A DNA stretch of 64,000 nucleotides from Cryobacterium psychrophilum. GTDB lineage: Bacteria > Actinomycetota > Actinomycetes > Actinomycetales > Microbacteriaceae. The position numbers and the translations under genes were made by a program. The stretch's first letter is position 1; every line of letters begins with the position of its first letter. Positions 1 through 13,226 of the stretch are shown one piece after another. The notes beneath the pieces were generated by a model, which searched no databases, was not told where the DNA came from, and saw only the letters and a list, made by a program, of their open reading frames with translations. Location: assembly GCF_004365915.1 (NCBI RefSeq), contig NZ_SODI01000001.1:868001-932000 (forward strand). The letters are read 5' to 3'.

Positions 1-214
1 TCTTGCACAGGGTCCCGATGAGGGTTGTCGCGATGCGTCTCAGCACCTTCGCGGCGGCATCCGCTTCGGGCAGGTTGAAGCGCAGTGCACCACAGGTGCG
101 ATTGCCGCGAAAGGCGACGAGGACCATGCTCTGCTCGGGCTGAAACCCGACGAGCTGGGGAACGAGTGCCAGGAAGTCGAATGCTTCGCTGGTCTTGACG
201 ATTGTCGGCTGCAT
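1..214 (-). CDS. DUF4192 domain protein, N-terminal part (runs off the window)
   Basis: The first 71 residues of a minus-strand protein can be read from ATG at 214 to the window edge. It opens MQPTIVKTSEAFDFLALVP and continues with a segment FQPEQSMVLVAFRGNRTCGA, which is the typical start of actinobacterial DUF4192 proteins (soluble, function unknown). The stop lies outside the window. It is separated by about 100 bp from the ABC transporter gene on the same strand. Family call rests on the opening motif only; no function is inferred. Confidence 0.75.
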   Translation of the reverse strand, partial: MQPTIVKTSEAFDFLALVPQLVGFQPEQSMVLVAFRGNRTCGALRFNLPEADAAAKVLRRIATTLIGTLCK

Positions 215-312
215 GCGATCAGAATGGCCGCCGTCGCCCCCGAGGAAGGCTGCCGGCGGCCACTCTGGGCACAACCACGTCGGTGGCGTGCTGGGGAGGA
301 ACCGCTACTGGG

Positions 313-2277
313 TCAGACCTCGTCCGCGATGGGAGCGGCGAACTGCGCCTCGTAGAGCGCGTGGTAGGCCCCACCGGCGGCAAGCAGGTCCGCGTGGCTG
401 CCCTGCTCCACGATCCGGCCGGATTCCATCACAAGGATGAGGTCGGCATCACGAATCGTCGACAGCCGGTGCGCGATAACGAAGCTCGTGCGTTCGGCCC
501 GCAGCGCGCTCATCGCCTTCTGCACGAGCACCTCGGTGCGGGTGTCCACGGAACTCGTGGCCTCATCGAGGATGAGCACGCTCGGCTTGGCCAGGAATGC
601 CCGCGCAATCGTGAGCAGCTGCATCTCACCAGCACTCACGTTGCCGCCCTCATCGTCGAGCACCGTATCGTAGCCGTCGGGCAGGGAGTGCACGAACCGG
701 TCAACATACGTGGCCTTGGCGGCGTCGAGTATTTCCTCCTCCGTGGACTCCGGCCGGCCGTAGGCGATGTTGTCGCGAATCGTTCCACCGAACAGCCACG
801 TGTCCTGCAGCACCATGCCCATTCGGCTGCGCAGGTCGCGACGCGTCATCTGAGCCACGTCAACGCCGTCGAGCAGAATGCGTCCCGAGTCGATCTCGTA
901 GAAGCGCATCATGAGGTTGACGAGGGTGGTCTTTCCCGCACCCGTCGGCCCCACAATGGCGATCGTCTGCCCGGGCTCAGCCACGAGGCTCAGGTCTGCG
1001 ATCAGCGGCCGGTCCGGCGTGTAGCGGAACGACACGTCTTCGAAGACCAGGCGCCCGTGCATCCCCTCGGGTGTTTCGGCTTCCTGGAGATCTTCGCTCT
1101 GCTCCTCGGCATCGAGCAGGTCGAAGACTCGCTCAGCGGATGCGACGCCGGACTGCAGCAGGTTCGCCATCGATCCGAGCTGTGCGAGCGGCTGCGTGAA
1201 TTGGCGGGAATACTGGATGAAGGCCTGCACATCACCGAGCTGCATGGCCCCGGAGGCCACCTGCAGGCCACCGGCGACCGCGATCGCCACGTACACGAGG
1301 TTGCCGATGAAGGTCATCGCCGGCATGATCAGGCCGCTGATGAACTGCGCGCCGAAACTCGCCTCGTACAGCTCCTCATTTTTTGCTGTGAAACGTTCTT
1401 CGACCTCTTTCTGCCGACCGAATACCTTCACGAGCGCATGGCCGGTGAAGGTCTCCTCGATCTGGCCGTTGAGCTCGCCCGTGTTTCTCCATTGCCCCAC
1501 GAATAGTTTCTGGGAGCGCTTGGCGATGAGTGCGGTGATCACCAGGGTCAGCGGCACCGTCACGAGGGCGATGAGCGCGAGCAGCGGCGACAGCAGGAAC
1601 ATCATCACGATGACACCGATCACGGTGAGCAGTGAGGTGACGACCTGGCTGAGCGACTGTTGCAGGCTCTGCGAGATATTGTCCACGTCGTTGGTCACGC
1701 GGCTGAGCAGATCGCCGCGCGGCCGCTTGTCAAAGTAGCTCAGCGGGAGGCGGTTGATCTTGGCCTCGATCTCCTCACGCAGGCGATACACGGTGCGCTG
1801 AACAATGCCATTGAGGACGAACGCCTGCAGCCAGCTGAACACGCTCGAGAGCACGTAGAGCGCGAGCGCCCAGAACAACACGGTGGAGAGCATCGCAAAG
1901 TCGATGCCGAGCCCCGGTGTGAGTGTCATCCCGCTGAGCATGTCGGCCCTGGCCGTATCGCCGGAGGCACGTAGTTGATCAATGACGGCGGCCTGCGTCG
2001 TTCCCGTCGGCAGCGCCTTCGAGACGATGCCGGAGAAGATGAGGTTGGTGCCCTCGCCGAGAAGACGTGGGCCCAGCACGGCGAACGTGACACTGATGAC
2101 GGCCAGTCCGAACACGAGCGCAAGCCACAGTCGCTCCGGGCGCAGCTTCCCCACGAGCCGCTTGCCGGAGGCCGTGAAGTTCAGCGCCTTCTCGGCTGGC
2201 AGGTTCATACCGCCGAAGGGTCCACCGCCGCGCGGCGGACGTGCGGCCGGCTTGTCGGTGGTGCTGGACTCGCTCAT
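313..2277 (-). CDS. ABC exporter half-transporter (transmembrane plus ATPase), catalytic-type partner
   Basis: A 654-aa fusion of a six-helix exporter membrane domain (about residues 45-385) and a nucleotide-binding domain. Walker A GPTGAGKTT is near residue 442, Walker B ends in LILDEATSSVD with the catalytic Glu, and the switch loop has the canonical His (AHRLSTI). The signature motif is degenerate: VSAGE instead of LSGGQ. The start ATG overlaps the stop of the upstream half-transporter by 4 bp (ATGA), so the two are translationally coupled and almost certainly form a heterodimer. Known heterodimeric exporters pair one canonical and one degenerate ATP site, which fits this gene combined with its neighbour. 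Substrate unknown; the TetR gene upstream suggests a drug or toxic-lipid exporter (inference). Confidence 0.93.
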   Translation of the reverse strand: MSESSTTDKPAARPPRGGGPFGGMNLPAEKALNFTASGKRLVGKLRPERLWLALVFGLAVISVTFAVLGPRLLGEGTNLIFSGIVSKALPTGTTQAAVIDQLRASGDTARADMLSGMTLTPGLGIDFAMLSTVLFWALALYVLSSVFSWLQAFVLNGIVQRTVYRLREEIEAKINRLPLSYFDKRPRGDLLSRVTNDVDNISQSLQQSLSQVVTSLLTVIGVIVMMFLLSPLLALIALVTVPLTLVITALIAKRSQKLFVGQWRNTGELNGQIEETFTGHALVKVFGRQKEVEERFTAKNEELYEASFGAQFISGLIMPAMTFIGNLVYVAIAVAGGLQVASGAMQLGDVQAFIQYSRQFTQPLAQLGSMANLLQSGVASAERVFDLLDAEEQSEDLQEAETPEGMHGRLVFEDVSFRYTPDRPLIADLSLVAEPGQTIAIVGPTGAGKTTLVNLMMRFYEIDSGRILLDGVDVAQMTRRDLRSRMGMVLQDTWLFGGTIRDNIAYGRPESTEEEILDAAKATYVDRFVHSLPDGYDTVLDDEGGNVSAGEMQLLTIARAFLAKPSVLILDEATSSVDTRTEVLVQKAMSALRAERTSFVIAHRLSTIRDADLILVMESGRIVEQGSHADLLAAGGAYHALYEAQFAAPIADEV

Positions 2278-4010
2278 GCTGCTTCCTCCGCGGTCAGCTG
2301 GGAGGACACAATTTCCTGATAGGTGGTGTTACTTTCCAGCAGCTCCTCGTGGGTGCCCCTGGCCACAATGCGGCCGTCCTCGAGAACGAGGATCTGATCG
2401 GCGTCAATGATGCTCGAGACACGCTGGGCCACGATCACCATCGTCGCTCCCTCCGTGCTCTGCTTCAGGGCCAGCCGGAGACGGGCATCCGTTGCAAGGT
2501 CGAGCGCCGAGAACGAGTCATCGAAGATGTAGAGGTCCGGACGTTTGACGAGGGCTCTGGCAATGGCGAGCCGTTGGCGCTGGCCGCCGGAAACGTTCGT
2601 TCCGCCCTGCGAGATGGGCGCATCGAGCCCGCCCTCCATCTCCTCCACAAAGTCTTTCGCCTGCGCGATGGTGAGGGCCCGCCAGAGTTCCGCCTCGGTG
2701 GCATCCGGCTTGCCGTATCGCAGGTTGCTGCGCACGGTACCGGAGAACAGGTAGGGCTTCTGCGGCACAAGTCCGATGTTGCCCCAGAGCAGGTCGGGGT
2801 TGAGGTCGCGCACGTTGACGCCATCAACGAGCACCGAGCCGCTCGTGGCGTCGAAGAGCCTGGGCAGCAGATTGACGAGGGTGGATTTGCCGCTGCCGGT
2901 GCTCCCGATGATGGCAGTCGTTTCGCCGTGGCGGGCAATGAAACTCACGTTGCGCAGCACGGGCTGTTCGGCGCCCGGGTAGGCGAAGCCCACGTCGAGG
3001 AGTTCGAGTTCGCCATGCCCGATGGTTTCGTTCACGGGGTTCGCGGGGGGCACCACACTGGAGTCGGTCGAGAGTACCTCGCTGATGCGATCGGCAGACA
3101 CCGCGGCGCGCGGGATCATGACAGCCATGAACGTGGCCATCATCACGGCCATCAGAATCTGCATGAGATAGCTGAGGAAGGCGATGAGCGTGCCCACCTG
3201 CATGGATCCGTCCTCGATCCGGAAGGCACCGAACCAGATGACGGCGACGCTCGACACGTTGAGCACGAGCATGACGATGGGGAACATGAGCGCCATCAGC
3301 CGCCCGGAACTCAGCGCGACCTCGGTCACGTCGCGGTTGGCAACAGCGAAGCGCTCGGTCTCAACGTCTTCGCGCACAAAAGCACGCACGACGCGGATGC
3401 CGGTGAGCTGCTCCCGCAGAACCCGGTTGACCGTGTCGATGCGGGTCTGCATCTTGCGGAACAGCGGCACCATCTTCACGATGATGAGGCCTACGGCCAC
3501 GAGCAGGATCGGAACACTCACGGCGATGAGCCAGGACAGCTGCACGTCCTGGCGGATGGCCATGATGACCCCGCCGATGCTGAGGATGGGGGCGGACACG
3601 AGCAGCGTGCAGGTGGTCAGCACGAGCATCTGCACCTGCTGCACATCGTTGGTGGACCGGGTGATGAGCGAGGCCGGCCCGAAGCGGGTCACCTCCTGCT
3701 CGGAGAACTCTCCCACGCGGGTGAAGACTCCGGCGCGCAGGTCACGTCCCACCTTCATGGCGACCTTGGCGCCGAAGTACACGGCCACGATCGCGCACAG
3801 GATCTGCGCGAGCGTGATGAGAAGCATGACGCCGCCGACGCGCAGGATGTAGCCGGTGTCCCCCTTCGCCACGCCCTCGTCGATGATGTCGGCGTTGAGG
3901 GTGGGCAGAAAGAGCGAGGCGATCGACTGGCCGAGCTGAAACACCACCACCGCCACGAGCAGTGGCCAGTATGGCCGCAGGTAGCGCACGAGCAGTTTCC
4001 ACAACAACAC
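2274..4010 (-). CDS. ABC exporter half-transporter with degenerate ATPase site
   Basis: A 578-aa membrane plus ATPase half-transporter. Walker A GSTGSGKST (about residue 368) and a canonical signature NVSGGQRQR are intact. However, the Walker B motif ends IFDDSFSALD, with Asp where the catalytic Glu belongs, and the switch-loop His is Gln (VAQRVSSI). Both substitutions mark the non-catalytic subunit in heterodimeric exporters such as TM287/288 (family knowledge). Its intact signature would complete the active site of the partner encoded by the next gene, while the partner's poor signature would face this degenerate Walker B. It starts 8 bp after the tetR stop, so tetR and both transporter genes form one operon. 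Confidence 0.93.
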   Translation of the reverse strand: MLLWKLLVRYLRPYWPLLVAVVVFQLGQSIASLFLPTLNADIIDEGVAKGDTGYILRVGGVMLLITLAQILCAIVAVYFGAKVAMKVGRDLRAGVFTRVGEFSEQEVTRFGPASLITRSTNDVQQVQMLVLTTCTLLVSAPILSIGGVIMAIRQDVQLSWLIAVSVPILLVAVGLIIVKMVPLFRKMQTRIDTVNRVLREQLTGIRVVRAFVREDVETERFAVANRDVTEVALSSGRLMALMFPIVMLVLNVSSVAVIWFGAFRIEDGSMQVGTLIAFLSYLMQILMAVMMATFMAVMIPRAAVSADRISEVLSTDSSVVPPANPVNETIGHGELELLDVGFAYPGAEQPVLRNVSFIARHGETTAIIGSTGSGKSTLVNLLPRLFDATSGSVLVDGVNVRDLNPDLLWGNIGLVPQKPYLFSGTVRSNLRYGKPDATEAELWRALTIAQAKDFVEEMEGGLDAPISQGGTNVSGGQRQRLAIARALVKRPDLYIFDDSFSALDLATDARLRLALKQSTEGATMVIVAQRVSSIIDADQILVLEDGRIVARGTHEELLESNTTYQEIVSSQLTAEEAA

Positions 4011-4018
4011 GGGTTCTC

Positions 4019-4687
4019 CTATTTCAGTGCGAGGTCGGGAATGGCAGCGAGTGGCGACGCGGGCGCGTCGACGGGGACAGGAGCGAGATCTTTGTGATGG
4101 GCGCCCATCGAGCCGTCGGCGCGGCGCCCCATGATGCCATACAGAATGACGTCCGTCACCTCATCGGCGCTGAACGTCAGCCCGCCACGGATCTGCTGGA
4201 TCGACGTCGAGAGGGCCACCATGCGAATGATCTGGCCCGCCCGTTCCGCACCGAAGTTCAGCCGATCGAGATCGGCTTCGACAGCCTGGCCGAGCACGTC
4301 TGTGAAATCATGCCGGGGGTCGTGCGCATGTGGGGGCCCGAACCGGCCCAGGGCGGTCATGATCGTGAACACGGTTGTGAATCGGTCGCGCATCAGCACG
4401 ACAATGGCGCGCACCTTGTCCTCGAGAGGCAGCGTCACGTCAATGCCCCTCAGCCGATCCCGGAACGGCTCCGGGTCGAGCTGACGGTCGACGGCAGCCT
4501 GGATCAGCTCATCTTTCGTGCCGAAGGCCCGAAAGATGGTCCCCTCGGCGATACCGGCCCCGGTGGCGATCTGTTTGGTCGTGAGCGCCTGGCCGTGCTC
4601 GATCAGCAACGGCGTCACGACGTCGATCAGCATCTCCTGCCGGTCTTCGACCGACAGGGAACGGGCTCGGGTTGCTTTATTACTCAC
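4019..4687 (-). CDS. TetR family transcriptional regulator (autoregulated, controls the ABC exporter)
   Basis: A 222-aa protein with an N-terminal TetR helix-turn-helix (about residues 15-60, including KQIATGAGIAEGTIFRAF) and a variable C-terminal ligand domain. The start is GTG at 4687. A TAGTAT -10 element ends exactly 6 nt before it, so the mRNA is probably leaderless. An 18-bp perfect palindrome lies between the -35 and -10 elements, as expected for a self-repressing TetR. The exporter pair follows 8 bp downstream. Inference: a substrate of the pump releases the repressor and induces the operon. Confidence 0.92.
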   Translation of the reverse strand: MSNKATRARSLSVEDRQEMLIDVVTPLLIEHGQALTTKQIATGAGIAEGTIFRAFGTKDELIQAAVDRQLDPEPFRDRLRGIDVTLPLEDKVRAIVVLMRDRFTTVFTIMTALGRFGPPHAHDPRHDFTDVLGQAVEADLDRLNFGAERAGQIIRMVALSTSIQQIRGGLTFSADEVTDVILYGIMGRRADGSMGAHHKDLAPVPVDAPASPLAAIPDLALK

Positions 4688-4693
4688 CCCAGA

Positions 4694-4722
4694 ATACTAA
4701 CTGAGTGAGCGCTCACTCACAA
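4694..4722 (-). promoter_or_regulatory. tetR-exporter promoter with embedded TetR operator
   Basis: Reading the minus strand: -35 TTGTGA (4722-4717), a 17-nt spacer and -10 TAGTAT (4699-4694), then 6 nt to the GTG start. The spacer overlaps a perfect 18-bp palindrome TGAGTGAGCGCTCACTCA at 4702-4719, where bound repressor would block RNA polymerase. Confidence 0.85.
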
Positions 4723-4747
4723 ACGGTTGTGTCGTTAAACGCACCGG

Positions 4748-5710
4748 TCAGGCGAACAGGTCAGAGATGAACGCGAGGTCCTCGATGGTGGGCTGCCACA
4801 TCGACGCTGCGGTCGCGTTCGCCACGATTTGTTCCGGCCTGGTTGCCCCGGCAATCACGCTCGTGAGCCCCGGCTGCGCGAGCAACCAGGTGAACGTGGC
4901 CGCGAGCATCGTGACCCCACGCTCGGCGCACCAGGCCTCGTACCGCTCGATCGTGTCCCACGGAGCGTTCTCAACCAGGTGCGGCCGGATCATCATGATG
5001 CGGCTGTCCGCCGGCCCCCCGCTGGGCGAGAACTTGCCGGTGAACAGCCCGTTGTAGAGCGGGAAGAAAGGCAGAAAACCGAGTCCGTAGGCGTTGACGG
5101 CGGGAAGCACCTCCTTCTCCGCGCCGCGCACCAGGAGGCTGTACTCGTTCTGGCTTGAAATGAACTTCGGGTGCCCGTTCAGCGTGGCGGTGAACTCGGC
5201 CTCGGCGATCTGCCACCCGGCCAGATTCGAGTGGCCGATGTAGCGAATCTTGCCCTCGCTGATCAGGTCGTCGAGCGTTGAGAGCGTCTCCTCGATCGGC
5301 GTGTGCGGGTCGGGCTCATGCAGTTGGTACAGGTCGATCCAGTCGGTCTGCAGGCGCCGCAGCGACGCTTCAACGGCCAGGCGGATGTACCGGCGCGAGC
5401 CGCGTGCGCCCCAATCGGGCCCGTTGGCCCCGCCCATGTCCATACCGAACTTGGACGCGAGCACGATCCGGTCGCGTTTGCCCTTGAGTGCATGTCCCAT
5501 GAGCGTTTCACTCTGGCCACGCTCGGCGCCGTAGATGTCAGCGGTGTCGAACAGCGTCACGCCCACATCGATCGCGGCATCGATTACCGCGTTCGTACCC
5601 GCCTGCGACGCGGTCACCGTTCCCGCTCGCCCGAAGTTGTTACACCCCAGCCCGATCGTCGACACGGTGAGTCCGGATGCGCCAAGCCTGCGGTATTCGA
5701 TCTGAGCCAT
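4748..5710 (-). CDS. Aldo/keto reductase
   Basis: A 320-aa NADPH-dependent oxidoreductase of the aldo/keto reductase superfamily (TIM barrel, cytosolic). The catalytic tetrad is visible: Asp and Tyr in DTADIYG (about residues 56-61), Lys in LASKFG and His in QLHEPD. The opening YRRLGASGLTVSTIGLGCNNFG is typical of the YhdN/Tas-like branch, and the C-terminal AGATRPEQI belongs to the cofactor site. It lies upstream of tetR on the same strand, but tetR has its own promoter. The physiological substrate cannot be read from sequence. Confidence 0.93.
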   Translation of the reverse strand: MAQIEYRRLGASGLTVSTIGLGCNNFGRAGTVTASQAGTNAVIDAAIDVGVTLFDTADIYGAERGQSETLMGHALKGKRDRIVLASKFGMDMGGANGPDWGARGSRRYIRLAVEASLRRLQTDWIDLYQLHEPDPHTPIEETLSTLDDLISEGKIRYIGHSNLAGWQIAEAEFTATLNGHPKFISSQNEYSLLVRGAEKEVLPAVNAYGLGFLPFFPLYNGLFTGKFSPSGGPADSRIMMIRPHLVENAPWDTIERYEAWCAERGVTMLAATFTWLLAQPGLTSVIAGATRPEQIVANATAASMWQPTIEDLAFISDLFA

Positions 5711-5809
5711 ATGCCAACACTACGACGACTCACGACTCCTCCCCAGGCCGGGCGCGTCCACCGGCGCACAGATGTCCGAATCCCGCCAGCCTGCGATCGG
5801 GGTGGCGGC

Positions 5810-5815
5810 TACAGT
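5810..5815 (+). promoter_or_regulatory. -10 element of ogt (leaderless)
   Basis: TACAGT followed by exactly 6 nt and then the ATG of ogt, the spacing that makes the start codon the 5' end of the mRNA. No good -35 hexamer is seen 17 nt upstream. Confidence 0.55.
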
Positions 5816-5821
5816 CGAAAT

Positions 5822-6318
5822 ATGACCACTTCCGATACCTCGCTGATCCGCGTGGCCAGCCCCATCGGTCGGCTCGAGATCACCGCCGATGCCACCGGCA
5901 TCGTGTCGCTGTCCGTCGAACGCGAAGGCATGCTTCCCCTCGAATCGATGGCGGAGTCCCCCTCCCCCATGCTGCGTATGGCCGCCGCACAGCTCGGTGA
6001 ATACTTCGCCGGCACGCGCACCGCTTTCGACCTTCCCGTGCGCCTGACAGGCGGCACCGTATTCCAGCAGCGCGTCTGGCGCGGCCTGCAGGGGCTTCGT
6101 TTCGGGGAGGTCATCTCCTACGGTGACCTCGGCGCCGCGATCGGTCGCCCCGGATCGGGCCGTGCCATTGGCGGTGCCGTTGGCGCCAATCCCGTGCCGA
6201 TCATCATCGCGTGTCATCGCGTGCTCGCGTCCACCGGTCGCATCACCGGGTACAGCGTCGGCGCGGGCATTCCGACCAAGGCCTGGTTGCTCGGCCTTGA
6301 GGGCATCGCCCACACGGT

Positions 6319-6322
<4 letters not shown>
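5822..6322 (+). CDS. ogt: Methylated-DNA--protein-cysteine S-methyltransferase
   Basis: A 166-aa suicide alkyltransferase that moves methyl groups from O6-methylguanine to its own cysteine. The acceptor Cys lies in IIIACHRVLAS, preceded by the NPVP segment, and the helix-turn-helix arginine-finger region (GEVISYGDLGAAIG) is present. The residue before the acceptor is Ala, whereas nearly all family members have Pro (PCHR). ATG 5822 was chosen because family homology starts there and a -10 box sits 6 nt before it; the open frame extends further upstream without homology. It overlaps tag by 4 bp (ATGA), making an alkylation-repair operon. Confidence 0.94.
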
Positions 6323-7937
<1,615 letters not shown>

Positions 7938-7997
7938 TTAGCCAGTTTCGGTCGTCCGGGGAAGCGAACCCCGTTTCGGCCGGCCGGGAACCTGTGG

Positions 7998-8780
7998 CTA
8001 GGGCCAGAAGATGGTGAACTCCGGTGCGGGACGGCTCGCGTCCACCACCAGTTCCAGCTCGCCGGCGGCACCTGGTCGCAGAATGATCTTCAGGGATCTC
8101 GCCCAATCGATGAGCTCATCCGTGGTCTGAAAATCGACGGCGTTCTGCACGAGCGCGCGCACGAATTCTCCCTTGGACTTCTTATTGAAGTGGTTGAGCG
8201 CCCGAGTACCACCGTCCACGTCCGTGACGACGCGCAGGAACACCGACTCCGCACGCTTCGGAGCCGCCCCGAGCGCCACGTAGGCCTCGGAGCGGAGGTC
8301 CAGCAGGAGACCGGGAGTGTCCTTGAGCACGGCCGCGACCGGTGCCCCCCAATGCTTCTTGAGGGCAAGGTCGGGGAGGCGCGAATCGGGGGAAATCCGG
8401 TACGCCGGAATCGCATCCAGCGCCCCGATGGGACCGAAGAGGGCAGAATGCACGAGCACGTGTTTCGCGGCAAAGTCACGTTGCTGTTCGGTGAGGGAGC
8501 CACCATCCAGGGCATCGAAAATGACGCCGGTGTAGCGGTCCACGGCCGGCATCGTGAGCGACGTCAGGAGAGAGCGGTTGCGCTCGATCTCGGCTGACTG
8601 CGTGCGGCCCAGTTTGAGTGCCGTCATGGCGGCATCCGGGTTCTTCGACAGGCTGACGAGGGCGCGGGCGAGCGAACGCCGTGCCGGAGTCAGGGACGGG
8701 AATGACAGCGTGGGCCAGTCCAGGGGTACAGCTTCGCCGCCGGAGCGTTTCGTCTCCGACGGCGGAAGCAGTACTAACAT
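7998..8780 (-). CDS. yaaA: YaaA family peroxide-stress protein (DUF328)
   Basis: A 260-aa member of the YaaA/DUF328 family, recognised by the start MLVLLPPSETKRSGG and by IDWARSLKI near the C-terminus. E. coli YaaA lowers free intracellular iron and protects DNA during peroxide stress; that role is transferred by family only. It follows atpC by 22 bp on the same strand and is probably read through from the atp operon. Confidence 0.9.
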   Translation of the reverse strand: MLVLLPPSETKRSGGEAVPLDWPTLSFPSLTPARRSLARALVSLSKNPDAAMTALKLGRTQSAEIERNRSLLTSLTMPAVDRYTGVIFDALDGGSLTEQQRDFAAKHVLVHSALFGPIGALDAIPAYRISPDSRLPDLALKKHWGAPVAAVLKDTPGLLLDLRSEAYVALGAAPKRAESVFLRVVTDVDGGTRALNHFNKKSKGEFVRALVQNAVDFQTTDELIDWARSLKIILRPGAAGELELVVDASRPAPEFTIFWP

Positions 8781-8802
8781 GCCGTTCTATACAGCTGGTG
8801 AA

Positions 8803-9066
8803 CTAAACCAGTGCCGCCTGGCGGGCGACGATGGTGACAATGTCGTTGTCAACGGACAGGAATCCGTCGGCAGCTTCAGCCACAATCTTCGACCCGTCGG
8901 CCAGGGTGAGGCGAACCTCACCCTCAGCGAGGATAGCCAACAGGGGCTCGTGGCCGGCCAGAATACCGATCTCGCCTTCCACGGTGCGCGCTACGACCAT
9001 GGTCGCCTCGCCAGTCCAGACCTGCTGGTCCGCCGAAACAACGCTGACGCTCAGCGGTGCTGCCAT
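8803..9066 (-). CDS. atpC: ATP synthase F1 epsilon subunit
   Basis: An 87-aa epsilon subunit (beta-sandwich: LSVSVVSADQQVWTG, EGEIGILAGHEPLLA) of the rotor stalk. ATG 9066 was chosen because it begins 2 bp after the atpD stop; the longer open frame adds 11 residues that overlap atpD without homology. At under 90 aa it lacks the long C-terminal helical hairpin of E. coli epsilon, as is common in actinobacteria. It is the last gene of the atp operon. Confidence 0.95.
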   Translation of the reverse strand: MAAPLSVSVVSADQQVWTGEATMVVARTVEGEIGILAGHEPLLAILAEGEVRLTLADGSKIVAEAADGFLSVDNDIVTIVARQAALV

Positions 9067-9068
9067 GT

Positions 9069-11455
<2,387 letters not shown>

Positions 11456-11504
11456 GTATCTCCTGGTTTCCTTGTCTGTCAGTGATTAATCGGGCGGCGA
11501 CGCT

Positions 11505-13142
11505 TTAGCGACGGTGCTTGACGATCTTTTCCTGAGTGACTTCTTCGACGGCGATGGCCTCGAACTTTTCGGTGCCCACGGAGGCAAGTGTCTTGCCTTC
11601 GCCGGTCTGGAATTCGAGCTTGAATTTGTCGATCTCAGTCGTCATGCTCGATACGGTGTCGTCGGTGAGCAGGTTGGACTCGCGCAGGTCCGACAGCACC
11701 GTGGTGTTGCGGGCCAGGTAGTCGAGCAGTTCGCGCTCGAAGCGCAGAACGTCTGATACCGGAACCTCATCGAGCTTGCCGTTGATGCCGGCCCAGATCG
11801 AGACGACCTGGTCTTCGACGGGGTACGGCGAGTACTGCGGCTGGCGCAGCAGCTCGGTGAGGCGGGCGCCGCGAGCAAGCTGGCGGCGGCTGGCCGCGTC
11901 GAGGTCCGATGCGAACATGGCGAAGGCCTCGAGTGAGCGGTACTGCGCGAGCTCAAGCTTCAGCGTTCCGGACACCTTCTTGATCGACTTGAACTGGGCG
12001 TCCCCACCGACTCGCGAGACCGAGATTCCCACGTCAACAGCGGGACGCTGGTTGGCGTTGAAGAGGTCGGACTGCAGGAAGATCTGGCCGTCGGTAATCG
12101 AGATCACGTTGGTCGGGATGTACGCTGCAACGTCGTTGGCCTTGGTCTCGACGATCGGCAGACCCGTCATCGATCCGGCGCCGAGGGCGTCGGAGAGCTT
12201 GGCACAACGCTCGAGAAGTCGGGAGTGAAGGTAGAACACGTCCCCGGGGTACGCTTCGCGTCCCGGCGGACGGCGCAGGAGCAGCGAAACGGCGCGGTAG
12301 GCCTCTGCCTGCTTGGACAGGTCATCGAAGACGATGAGAACGTGCTTGCCAGCGTACATCCAGTGCTGGCCGATGGCCGAACCGGTGTACGGGGCGAGGT
12401 ACTTGAAGCCGGCCGGGTCAGAGGCGGGGGCGGCGACGATGGTGGTGTACTCCATCGCTCCGGCATCCTCGAGCGCACCCTTCACCCCGGCGATGGTGGA
12501 GCCCTTCTGGCCGATGGCGACGTAGATGCAACGCACCTGCTTCTTCGCGTCGCCCGACTCCCAGTTCGCCTTCTGGTTGATGATGGTGTCGATCGCGATG
12601 GCGGTCTTACCGGTCTGGCGGTCACCGATGATGAGCTGACGCTGACCACGGCCGATCGGGATCATGGCGTCAATGGCCTTGATTCCGGTCTGCATGGGCT
12701 CGTGCACGCTCTTACGATCCATGACGCCGGGCGCCTGCAGCTCGAGGGCACGACGCCCTTCGGTTGCAATCTCGCCGAGACCGTCGAGGGGCTCACCGAG
12801 CGGGTCGACGACGCGGCCGAGGTAGCCGTCTCCAACAGGAACGGAGAGAACCTCGCCGGTGCGGTGCACCTCCATGCCCTCAACGATTCCGGCGAACTCG
12901 CCGAGTACGACGACACCGATCTCGTCTTCGTCGAGGTTCTGGGCGAGGCCCAGGGTACCGTCGGCGAATTTGATGAGCTCGTTGGCCATCACGCCGGGCA
13001 GTCCCTCTACGTGGGCGATGCCATCGCCTGCGGTGGTGACGTAGCCGACCTCGGTGGTGGAGGTCTTGTTCGGCTCGTAGGACTTGACGAAGTCCTGGAG
13101 AGCGTCGCGGATCTCATCGGGGCTGATCGTTAGTTCTGCCAT
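11505..13142 (-). CDS. atpA: ATP synthase F1 alpha subunit
   Basis: A 545-aa non-catalytic nucleotide-binding subunit: P-loop [14 protein letters not shown], and the alpha signature [14 protein letters not shown]. Two adjacent ATGs (13145 and 13142) are possible; the second is preferred because the AGGG ribosome-binding core lies 6 nt before it and the sequence [11 protein letters not shown] is the usual start. It follows atpH after an 84-bp gap. Confidence 0.97.
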   Translation of the reverse strand: MAELTISPDEIRDALQDFVKSYEPNKTSTTEVGYVTTAGDGIAHVEGLPGVMANELIKFADGTLGLAQNLDEDEIGVVVLGEFAGIVEGMEVHRTGEVLSVPVGDGYLGRVVDPLGEPLDGLGEIATEGRRALELQAPGVMDRKSVHEPMQTGIKAIDAMIPIGRGQRQLIIGDRQTGKTAIAIDTIINQKANWESGDAKKQVRCIYVAIGQKGSTIAGVKGALEDAGAMEYTTIVAAPASDPAGFKYLAPYTGSAIGQHWMYAGKHVLIVFDDLSKQAEAYRAVSLLLRRPPGREAYPGDVFYLHSRLLERCAKLSDALGAGSMTGLPIVETKANDVAAYIPTNVISITDGQIFLQSDLFNANQRPAVDVGISVSRVGGDAQFKSIKKVSGTLKLELAQYRSLEAFAMFASDLDAASRRQLARGARLTELLRQPQYSPYPVEDQVVSIWAGINGKLDEVPVSDVLRFERELLDYLARNTTVLSDLRESNLLTDDTVSSMTTEIDKFKLEFQTGEGKTLASVGTEKFEAIAVEEVTQEKIVKHRR

Positions 13143-13226
13143 CATCTTCCCTTTTCTGTACTGGTTGTACAGGTGTTAGCTGTTGTGAAACGCTGCCGTC
13201 TCGAGGTTTGTGTGGTGCTGCTCGTT

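Noticed and set aside
2241..4097. 618-aa plus-strand open frame opposite the ABC gene
   Set aside because: Antisense shadow with His/Asp-rich composition and no domain; the minus strand has all ABC motifs.
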